A stretch of 64,000 nt of DNA from Tetrahymena elliotti 4EA. Lineage: Eukaryota > Ciliophora > Oligohymenophorea > Hymenostomatida > Tetrahymenidae. The notes below the pieces were generated by a model, which did not search any database, was not told the DNA's origin, and saw only the letters and a program-made list of their open reading frames with translations. The stretch is taken from NCBI GenBank assembly GCA_000231825.2, contig JH720297.1, positions 1,044,393 to 1,108,392 of the forward strand, read 5' to 3'. Position 1 is the stretch's first letter. The number at the start of each line of letters is the position of its first letter. Position numbers and translations under genes: made by a program. Below, in pieces: positions 51,001-61,900 of the stretch.

Positions 51001-51884
51001 ATTGCATAAAAAAAAGAGAATCTACTTTATCAATTTTAGTATTTTTCTTATTTAACATATTTTTTAAATATAGCTTGTAGAATTATATTATTTACTTACA
51101 TTGGACATAAAAAATCAGTGCCAAATGATTTAAAGAGATCAGTGAAATTTGCTAGGGATTACGTCATACTATTCCAATGGCTAGGAGTGCAAGGCTCTAA
51201 CTAAATATCTGTATATGTGAATACTTGACTATTTCCTTGTTTCTTTTTTACTCTAAAAAAAATAATTTTACTTTAATTAATGAATAAGAAAATTCAGTAA
51301 TAACAATTTTTAAAATTTCATAGCTTATTTGACAGTAAGAAATAGACATAAAACTTGTAATAAAGCGCAAAATAGTTTATGTGAACTAGCTTAGAAATAT
51401 TAAATCTAATGATTTTACATTTGTTTAACTGTTATATTAAAGTATGGATGAGTTAAAAAGTCTGAGTTTGGCTAATCAATATTTACAGCAAACATAAATC
51501 TTTCTGTATTTAGACTAGTATAAGGTGGATCAGGATTAAATGTACGATTTTTGATAACCTTTACTTCTTCCTTATTTAAAAAAGAAGTAATCCCTAATTT
51601 AAAATGTATTAAAATTAGAAAAATAGAAAAAGTATAATAATTCTATTATTTTTAAGCTTCATAATTTATTTAGAGGTTGAGTGATAAATTATGATAATGA
51701 TTAAATTTTATAGGGAGTAATTAGTTTTACTAGACCAAAAGAAGGCTAAAATGAATAGAATAACAATCCATGAACAAAATCCTCCAAGAGAAGTTTTATA
51801 GAAGTTACTTTTATTCATGTGAAGGCCGATTTGCCTACTAAACAAGTCATAATCCTTAACAAAAGACTATAGTTTATAAAGCAT
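48019..51884 (-). CDS. Two-TM Cys-ectodomain protein, array copy 4
   Basis: Exons 51731..51884, 51419..51593, 51100..51252, 50687..50822, 48836..50353, 48633..48670 and 48019..48580; about 911 aa, the longest copy. Start MLYKLQSFVKDYDLFSRQIGL; TM1 WIVILFILAFF. The ectodomain has NPDPPYTSLNTERFMFAV, LTHPYFNITV, LEPCTPSHWN, FLCPI, GMWGSDIF, VEPCISPNDPNQKWNPICA, FYHSNYVLNADQP and NCDVYFQDIEV. TM2 ELGGFIQIVFTCVGILLIKY. Exon lengths 2 and 4 equal those of copy 1, with which it pairs. The small exon 6 (38 nt) lacks the LFDSY peptide of the other copies and is my least certain junction. The tail is polar, ends at TGA 48019..48021 and is unlike the PDEN endings of the others. Confidence 0.78.
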
Positions 51885-52655
51885 TAAAGTATAAATTACT
51901 TCTATTAGTATAAAAAGTTAATAATCTTTTTCTATAAATTAATTATCAAATGATATCATAAAAATAATTGAAAGTATTCATTCATTTACTAATGTAATCA
52001 TTAGCTTTTTAGAAATACAAAGAAAAGATAGTTTTCTTTGTTTGAATGAGCTGAAACTATAATATTAATTTATATTTATTATTTTCCTTTTCAAAATTTA
52101 TTGACATATTAAAATTAGAGCCATTTCATATACTAAAAGAAAAACTTCAATCAATAATAGGATTATTTTCAAGTATTACTAAATCTTCCTATTTTTATCA
52201 ATTAGTAATTATTTAAAATTTTAAGATAGCTGCAAATAGTTTATGAGTCGAAAAGAAAATGAAGATTTTCAAGGATATTTTTATGGATTTAGATTCAAAA
52301 TAATATATCAGTTTGAAATGATTATTCTTGATAATCTTCACTTTTTGAATTAATTTTATTTAATGTTTAGTATTAGCTTAATTAAATAAAATTTGATTAT
52401 AGCATATTTGGTATTCATTCATTTTGAAAAGTACTATGAAAATTAATAAAAGTTAGTTAACTTTATTTCCAGAATTTGTTTTGTTTTGGGAAATGTTAGT
52501 TATTCTGAATAAAATTGCGCGAAAAAAGAAATTATTTAATTAAACTTATAGACAAACATCTATTTAACATGCGGTTATATATATGAAATTAAATAATTTC
52601 TTTTTGATAATAAAATATCAAATTTAATATTTTGATATCAAAAATCTTTATTAAA
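51885..52655. other. Divergent promoter region
   Basis: 771 nt between the minus-strand two-TM copy 4 and the plus-strand XPF-like gene. Holds both promoters. No exon recognised. Confidence 0.5.
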
Positions 52656-55600
52656 ATGAGTCAATTTATTAATTAGGATATTAAAAATAGGAATTAGTTA
52701 ATAAAGAATGAAGACAATAAAATTGAAGATCAAAATAATTTGTTTTAACCAACTTTAAGCAGATTAGAGTATTTTGATTTGATATAAAAAGAGCTTATCA
52801 ATAGTCCCACTGGAGGATTGCTCATTATGTCATAGGGCACAGGGGTTTATAAAGTTATTGGGGAATATTTAGATCAATTTTAAAGGGGACCTCAGACGTT
52901 ATTTTTTTTGCTAAATTTTGATGAAAGAGATAGCCAAAAATCAGATATAAAAGAAATACAATATTATTGTAAAGGATAAGAGATAATAGATGTAACAAAT
53001 ATGATTTCATCTAAAAGAAGTGAAATTTATAGTAAAGGAGGAGTATTTGCAATTTCTGAAATAGTTCTCCTTTTTGATCTGTTGAGTGGCAGCATCATTC
53101 ACTCTGAAAGAATTACTGGATTTATAATTAATAAAATATAAAATGTAAGAGATCACAAAGATAATTTGGCATGGTTGTGCACTCTTCTAAAAACAAACAA
53201 GCCATCTTCTATAATCTTAGGGATTTCAGAGTGCGAATAGACATTAGGTATACATTTTACGAATTATGACATCAGATAAATTAAAATGAAAATTGTTAAA
53301 AATATATAGCAAGTAGAGGACTTGAAAATATAATGAGATGGTTTTATTTACCAAGATGTTTTATATGGAATATGATTAGAGCAGAAGTTTAGAACGATGT
53401 AACTAACAATTTATAAATTTAAAGAATTTAATAAAGTTTTTTTTTTTTACTTTTCAAAAAGATTTTGAATTAGCCAAACTAATGTGAGCATTTAGATACC
53501 TTTGTAGATATGAATAAAAGAATGAGAAATATAGATAATTGCATTAAAGTTATTATAATTCTAATTCTTTAAGAGCTTAAATCCAAGAGAAGTTCAATAG
53601 ATACTGCAGAGTTTCAAATATTTACTTAAGAGGAGTTTATGAATTCACATTAATATATTTTGGAAGATAAGATCAAATCAAATAAATTCTACCTAAGAGC
53701 ATTTATGAATAATACTTAATACTTTAAAGATGCTTTTTAATTTAAACAATTACAAAAAGATCTATTTTAGTTAAATTGTGTTAGCTTTTATACTAAATTA
53801 CTCTTTATAGAATAAAATGCAAATGAAGACAGTTTTATAAACAGAACAGCGACTGATAAAAATACTCAAAAAGTTATTAAAGAATTATTTGAAAATGCTT
53901 AAAAAAGAGTTTATGAAATTCAAAAGAGTGAAGAAAAATTGGAATTGCCACTGTTTGAATCTCAATTAAATAAAACTGATAGAGATTCTTTTTAATTTAG
54001 ATAAAAAATAAGCTAAAATGAATGCTTCAATTTGAATGTCTTTTAAAATTCTAATAGGAATTCAGAAATATAATATAATAAAATTGAAAAAGATATTTAA
54101 TCTCAAAGTTATCTAAAAAGAGAATCTTCTATTAATTCATTAGAAATGATAGATGAAAATTCAAAAGGAAAGTCTGATTCAATAGAAAATTCTTAAAATG
54201 GGTTGAACTCTTAAGGGATTTAGGATAAATCTGCAGATTAAATAATTCTAACTTAATCAATTTTGATGGCATCAATAAAAGAAAACGTAAAAGAAGATGA
54301 AGAAATAGAAGAAAAGAAAAATGAAAAAAATTAATCCAAATAAAACATGAATTAAAATAATTAAGACATGAATGATAATAAAACTGATGATAAATTGATA
54401 CTATAGAATGAGTTTTTAAGAAATATTATAAACCAAGATTCGAATTTATTTGAGTAAGATAGATTCGCAATAAAGTAGAATGTAATATTTAATATCATAT
54501 TTTTGTTTCAAAAATTATGTTTTTTAAAATTAAAGATATTTGAAGATTTTGATTTAGATGAGAAAGATGCTATTAAATATGAGCTTAGTTAAAAAGTTAA
54601 GTTAAATCTTGAATTAGATCCTAAATTTAGGTGTTTGAATGTTATTTTGAATGAAATAAATGAAAAATACCAGAATTCTATGCCTATAAATGGAGACAGA
54701 TTTGTGATCTGGATTCACACTAATGATAGACAAAGAGTTTCATCTATTGAAGAATATATTTAAAATACTTTCTTAAAGAATGACCCTTCAAATAGATTAA
54801 GTTTGATGAAAAAGCTTAGATATTTTTTAGAATAATAAAGAAATAAGAGACACTATTTTCTCAAGGAATTGATTAAAAGAAAAAAAAGTTAGATTCTTGA
54901 GGATAAAAAAGATTGTGAGAATGTTTTACTGGAAACATTATTCAAAGAACTGGAATATTTTTAGTAGATAATAGAATACGAATAATTAGAATTAAACAAA
55001 AATTCTAATAATTCGTAGAACATTGATGGAGGTGATAAAAATAATAATTCAATTAGTAATTTATAATTTTTTTTAAATGGTGTTTCAAATTTTAATTTTT
55101 AAAAAGACTCACTGAGATAGCTAAATTCATAAGAAAAGTAAATCAATGAGAAAGGCAAAGATGAAAAACAGAGTGAAGAATCAGATAAAATTGAAGGAGT
55201 TAATTAAGATGGAGATGATTTAAATTTAAAAATATCTAATGATTCATAAAAACTTAGCATTAACAAAATAAGAAAAAGCTAATAAGCAACGATTGACTAT
55301 GAAAAGGAAATACTTGAAGTTAAAAAGAGAAAATTATAGATTGATGAAAAATTTTAAAAAAGATTTAAGATGATAGATATTAATTCTATGAATGTAAATA
55401 TTATTGATGAGATCAATGAGAATGGATAATTTAACTTTTTACCTAAATAAATTATGAAAAACTTCGAATTTATTGTGAGTAGCACAAATAAGTCAGTTGT
55501 AAGATAGAATTTCTTGAGAACTTATCGTCCCAATTTTGTAAATATTTAAAAAAAAACTATTATCAATCTAATTTTTTATGAAATAAGATAATATTATTTG

Positions 55601-56562
55601 AACCTAATTTGAACATAATCAGAGAAATAACTGTTGGTTAGCATCTCATTTAAGTAAATGGAGTGAACCCAATCTATGAAATCAGGACGATTTTGTTTAA
55701 TAAATCAGCTGAAAGTGAAAAAATTCTTTATAATAATCTTTAAGAGAATTTGGCCACTGAAAAGATTGTTAAAGAAAAGAACTAGATACTCAGCAGTATT
55801 GATGATCCTGTCTTAAGAGTGAAAAATATCACAAAAAAAGCTAATAGTAGAATAGGAGGATCACTTTTATAAGTCTAGCCAACGTAATTATTTAATTTTA
55901 TTAATTTAATCATAAGAATTATTAATGAAAATAGAGTTATAATTGATAAAAGAGAATTCAGAAGTGATTTACCTTCAATACTTTTTCATGAAGGGTTTAA
56001 AGTTATTCCAATTTAATTAACTACTGGAGATTACATATTGTCAAGAGATATAGCTATTGAGAGAAAATCTGTTGAAACACCAGATTTAGTAAACAGTTTG
56101 AGAAATGGAAGACTTTATTTATAGTTACTAGCAATGTCTAAAAGTTATAAGAAGTGCTACTTATTGATTGAGTTTTCAGAACAAATGCCTTTCAGTTTAG
56201 AATCAATCAACTATAATAATGAGAATCCTCTTTTCTAGTACTAAGAACAGTAAAGTTATAATAACAAGTAACCAAAAACAAATACAATAACTTTTTATCT
56301 GCCTTTACTTGTTTCTCATTTTGATAATGTAAAAATAATTTGGTCAAAAAGCCCTCTCCACACATCTAAAATATTTCAAATGCTCAAATAAAACTAACTT
56401 GAACCTAATCCTTCAGAATTATTAAAAGAGCAAGAAAAGAAAGAAAAAGTAGAATCGACTATTGATTAGTATATTTAGGTAAACTAAGATGTTGAAAAAT
56501 ATATGCCAACATAAAAAAGACTATTTGATCAAATAAAAAATAACAGTGAAGAAGAAAATTGA
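52656..56562 (+). CDS. ERCC4: XPF/ERCC4-type structure-specific endonuclease
   Basis: Exons 52656..53247, 53310..54481, 54536..55537 and 55588..56562; about 1246 aa, longer than human XPF (916) because of Q/N/K-rich insertions. The N-terminal helicase-like region aligns by eye with XPF: LEYFDLIQKELI, SEIYSKGGVFAISEIVLLFDLL, then HSERITGFIINKI, then ENIMRWFYLPRCF where XPF has a WPRF motif. The nuclease domain is clear: VIIDKREF (near 1040), GDYILS (near 1070) and the diagnostic IAIERKS (near 1080), then NGRLYLQLLAMS and CYLLIEFSE. XPF with ERCC1 cuts the 5' side of damage bubbles in nucleotide-excision repair and acts in crosslink and recombination repair. Here the protein ends about 165 residues after ERKS, with a charged tail and no helix-hairpin-helix pair. 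Confidence 0.92.
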
Positions 56563-57129
56563 ATTTAAATCTCTTGAAATATAAAAATATTTTCCCATTT
56601 AACACAATTTTCAAAATTTGAAAGAAAAAACTAATTTTTAAAATATACTTCAAATTTAATAAATTTAATGTATTTTTTATCAAAATCTATTTTGATTTTA
56701 AAAACTTTAATTAATTTTAAAAAAAGATAGATTTAAAGATTTTTAATTTTGTTAAATTGAGCAATTAAAAATTTTATTTTAGTAAAATAATTTAAATTCT
56801 AAATTATTCAATCAATTAAAATAATATAAAGTTTAACCTCTCACAACTTTGGTGAAAAATAAATTTTAAAATATTAGAAATCTTAATTTTAATTATTAAA
56901 AAGCTACATTAATTATTGTAGTTAAGTTGTTTCTATAGTGAAAAAAAATAGATATAAAAAACAGCAAATGCTTTTTTAATTTACAAATAGCTAAAATAAA
57001 ATAAATTTATTTGAATTCTTTTTTGTAAATATTAAATGTTATCTGATTATTTTTTGTATTATAGCATACAAACAGTAATTATAGTATAATAATTATCATC
57101 AAATTTCATTCATTAACTTAGTTTTTTGC
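56563..57129. other. Convergent 3' flanking region
   Basis: 567 nt between the stop of the XPF-like gene and the stop of the minus-strand two-TM gene. No HhH2-like exon was found here when scanned in three forward frames. Confidence 0.5.
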
Positions 57130-57930
57130 TCAGTATTAATTTTACTTTTTTAGTTTATATTTTTTGATTAAAATTCTTATTAGCATTATCAATGCGAATA
57201 TCCCTAAACCAGCTGATACATACAACAAAATCTTTTAAGTTTTAGTGAAGAATTTAAGTTCTTCTTCTGTAAAATTGAGTCTAGCATTTTTAAATACATG
57301 AGTAACTTAGAGGTATTCACCATTTTGCTTATCTTTCAATTTTATTCCTTATATTAAGACATCAGAAAAATCAAAGAACTGTTTGGATGATGGGGTAACA
57401 TTCTTGAATTAGTTTTTGATGTCAAGATATGATAGAATATCTATGAAAGGGTTTACTTAGTTCTGTGCTAAAAGCTGATAACCTGCAATCTCACTGTTAA
57501 ATACATTTAAGTCATTGAAAATAATATTAATGGTCTTTGAAGAATCTAGAGGATTTGAAGCCTTAAAAACTTTATTTAGCACTTTACTAGCTTGTAATGA
57601 TTAGTTTCCTACATAAGATTCTATCCATGATTATCTGAGTTCACCCTAAGGATCTTCTATTTTAGCTCTTATCACAGGGTATGATCTTTCTTTAAGCTAT
57701 TCAAAGTATAACAAAGGAGTGTCTTTTACATGGCTAATAATATCATCGATCAGAGTAGAACTAGCTCCAAAATAGTCTTTTTTTGATTTTTCAATGTAAA
57801 ATCTTCCTAAAAGAGGTAAGCCGATCGATAATATTGAACAACCTAGTATTTTATAGTCTAACAATAAATAATCATTTTTGAAATCATCAGAAATATCAAA
57901 TTTTGAAATTATTTTTTAGAAAAAACCCAT
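57130..57930 (-). CDS. Two-TM protein of unknown function
   Basis: Intronless, 266 aa, starting MGFFQKIISKFDISDDFKND. TM1 is near 24-46 (ILGCSILSIGLPLLGRFY) and TM2 near 235-255 (LLYVSAGLGIFALIMLIRIL), followed by a basic tail (KKYKLKKQNQY). Between them lie about 185 residues with SYPVIRAKIEDPQGELR and a C-terminal VTHVFKNARLNF stretch. A soluble domain between two TMs with no signal peptide recalls MUL1/MAPL-type organelle proteins (TM-BAM domain-TM). There is no RING at the end and the similarity is only architectural. Convergent with the XPF-like gene. I do not recognise it. Confidence 0.7.
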
Positions 57931-58955
57931 TCTCTCTAATCTCTACGAATAATTAGCTTTTATTAATGCAAAATCAATGATTATAATTCCAAATAATAAA
58001 TTATATTAAGCAATTCAAATTATTTTTCTAGAGCCTATTTAAGAAACGTATTTCATTCATTTATAACTTACTATTTTTTATACTATTTTAATATAAATTA
58101 ATATATTTTTTCTTTTATAAATTCAATACAACTATTCAATATTTTCAATTTATTTTTCTAAAATATTTTATTTTTGGTAATTTGTAAAAAACAAAAGTAA
58201 AGTTTTAAAAAACATAAAAATTAAGTTTCTGAAAACAATAAAATTTAATTTTTTAATTTTTCCAAATAAATAAATAATAATCCTTTTTACTTTACATTAT
58301 ATGTTGATTAAAAAATTGATATTTATTTAATGGGCATATAAGATGATTTAAGCTAAAAACATCAGTAATGAACAGTTTGAAATTTACAAAAGACTCCTTT
58401 ATCAAGATTATGATAAAAGAAAAGTGCTCAAAATATAATCCCTTTGAAGATATAATATGTATTTTTCTTTTTATTTTAAAGTTAATCAATAGAAAAATTT
58501 ATAAATTTGGTTAATTATATTTAATTTTTTGATAATACTAATACAATTTTAAGCAAAATTGAGTTGTTATGAATAAAAAAATTGATATTAAATTCAGGCT
58601 ATTTTTGAGAAAATCTAATATTGAATCCATTTTAACTAATAAAAATCTATTAATTACCACAGAAGATTTGATCATGTAAATTATAATAATTAAAAACAAC
58701 CACAAAAATAAATAAGAATAAAAAGAAACAATAACCACAATTTTGTAAAAAAGAGATAGCTAGATATTTTAGTGCTGCAATACAATACAAATAATATAAA
58801 TTAAGATTGCGAATAATAGAACTCTTCAGAAGATATTTGATAGTTACTAATTTTTTAGAAAACAATTAAAAAAGCAATACTTAAAAATTGTAGCAATTTA
58901 ATTGAAAGATTGTAATATAACTAATAATATAAACATAGAGATAATATACTAATAA
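57931..58955. other. Divergent intergenic region
   Basis: About 1 kb between the minus-strand two-TM gene and the plus-strand leishmanolysin-like gene. AT-rich with no exon recognised. Must hold both promoters. Confidence 0.5.
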
Positions 58956-61900
58956 ATGAGGCTAAAATTGCTGATTTCTAGCCTATTGCTATTCCTTTTT
59001 GTTAGACTTTCGAAAATGTTTTCAATTTAAATAAATTAGATACCTACAGGGACTAATATGGTTAATGTTTTAAATGGAGAAATTCAGAAGGCAAATAGTT
59101 TAAGTACATCAGATCATGCTCATGATTAATATATGTCCGCAGTTCGTAGAATATTAAATTTGGGAGCTCTTTTAGTCAGCAAAATTTTAACTAGAAAATC
59201 AGGATAAACTGGAATGAAAATAGTTGATTTTGATTCAAGTGATAATTGTCTTTTATTGTAAAATTACTTAACGCCTATTTCATATACAGATGATTTAATT
59301 ATCTATTATATGATTGATCCTGGCTAGTTCTCTTACAGTTCATACTTTAGTTCTCAACCTGGTAGTGGCTAAGAATATATGCAAGCAGTAACTTGCTCTT
59401 ACTCTTCTGATACTACAGGCTTTGATAAAAAGCGTCCTTTAGCTGGTGTAATATATTTTAACTATCTAAATATATTTGGACCTAATTTCATGAATAATGG
59501 ACCCATTTTTAACATTGATTCATATTCTAAATTAGCTGCAAAAGCAATACTTTAAATCATGGGATTAAATCTCAATGCAACGAATTACTGGCTTGATAGT
59601 TCTGGATAAGTTTATTAAAATAATCCAATTTAATAAGTCTAAGTAACTTCGGATGGCGTCACTCATTATTCTATTAATACGCCATCAATTTTGGCTTTTG
59701 CAAATTCCTATTTTAATCCGACAACCCCAGTGACCTCTTTAATCTTAGGAACTTACACACATCCTGAAATATAGTATGTAACTATGGAAATGCATTTGGC
59801 TCCTGAAGATCTTATATCAGAATTGAATTTACTCTCATTCTATTATGTAGTCAGCGGATTCACTCTAGCTGCTATAAATGATATGGGTAAACGAATTATT
59901 TACTTAATTAAAAATTAAAATAATTTATTAACCTAATAATAGAATAATCACATATACCAAATATTTTATTAAAATAATTTTCATAGGCTGGTACCAAGTT
60001 TATTCATCAGTTTAGTAACCTCTCACATTTGCCAATTCTGTGCCTTCTAGCTTTTTAAATGATGTCTAATCTTAAGCTGATCTAATATCTAAATACCCAG
60101 ATTAATTCAGTAATAATACTCCTTCTCCTGATAAATGCTATTTTGCCTATGGAAAAATGGATGTTATTCCATCTCGTTCTACAGTATTTCTTCCCTAAAA
60201 ATTATTGTAATTTTTAAAATTATTAATAAAGGTAATATATTTTTTTTAATGAAAAAATAGGCTTTACAAATAGCTATGTTAGAGGTCGGATGGGTAAATT
60301 CCTTAAACTTATTTTAGTTATACTCCTACTAGCGGTTGCTTTATTTCAGATTTCCCTAATTCTAATAAATAATACATATGCTTAGAAAGAAGCTGCTATT
60401 CTTCTAATTCTATGGTTAGTGTTACTCTTTAAGATGCATAAACTACTTGTAATACAGGTAAAATACATTTTTAGTAAAAATATTTGTTAATTTTTGTATT
60501 TCTTGAAATATCAACAAAATTTAGAAAACTAACTAATTTCTGGGATTAAGGCTTTAAATACTCAAACTTCAACTTATTCATTGTAATGTCCTAGTAAATT
60601 TAATCTTTACTGTACCTCTGAAATGCCATGCTAGAATAACTGTTCTTAAAATGGAATATGCTTACATAATTTTTGTTAATGTTAACCTACTTACATTGGA
60701 TTGTACTGCGAAATGTCCTGTTTACCATTATAATGGTATGATGCTTTATCAAAGAGTTGTGTAAATTCATGTCCTACAGGTTACTATGGAAATGTTTCTA
60801 AAAATAGATAATGTGATAAATGCCCAACAGGTAATTAATATTATTATTCTTTACACTTTTTCCAATTAAAATTTAAAACAAATATCAAAAATAATAATAA
60901 TATCAAAAATTATTTAATTAAAATAAAATTGAGATATTTGTTTAAGTATTTCGATTACTTTATCAATAATTTAATATTTTTTTAATGATTAGCTGATTGT
61001 CTTGATGATTGTCCTGATGGCTAATACAGGGCATCTGGATAAACTTAATGTTCTTAATGTCCTTATTAATGTTCTAAGTGCACTAGTGATACATATTGCA
61101 CTGATTGTAAAATAGGATTTTAATTGAATAACAATCAATGCATTTGCACAAGTGGTACATTTAATCCAACTATTAATTAATGCGTTACTTGTTCTAGTAA
61201 CTAATACTTTGATGTTTAAACTAGCTTGTGTAAATAATGTGATACTTCTTGTAAAACATGCTAAACTTAAGCAACTTAATGTACTTCTTGTAATTCCCCG
61301 TCAGCACTTTATAATTTTACTTGCTTGCCTAGTTGCCCAGATCAATTGTAATTATTTTATTTTCAAACGATAATATTATTTTACTTTTTAAATTTTACTC
61401 ATTGTTTAATTTATTATAAAAAAATAAATATAAAGTTTTGCAAATGCATCAAACATTTGTTAAGCTTGTAGCTCAAATTGCAAGACTTGTAAGACATCGA
61501 GTTCAACTTGTTTAACTTGTTATGATACATTTTAATTATTACCTGATTCTTCTTGTGGTTGTGTAAATTAAGTTTTAGATACTTCAACTAATAAATGCAT
61601 ATCTTGCAATTCTAATTAAATTTTTGACCCAAACAATAAAATTTGTTAAAACTGCAGCTCTAATTGCTTAACCTGCAAAGATCTTAATAATCTTAGTACT
61701 TGCACAAGTTGTTAGGTTGGTAAAGTTCTTTATAATGGATAATGTTAAGATTCTTGCCCTTCATAATAGTATAATTAAGATGAATTCAGTTTTTTATTTA
61801 ATCTTTATTTTATGATAAAAAAGCTACAAAGATTCAAACAATGTTTGTCAAGCTTGTGATCCTTTATGTAAAGATTGTTAGACTAGTAGTAAATATTGTA

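Noticed and set aside
57130..57930. Calling the minus-strand two-TM protein a MUL1/MAPL E3 ligase
   Set aside because: Only the TM-domain-TM layout matches. There is no RING finger and no diagnostic motif.
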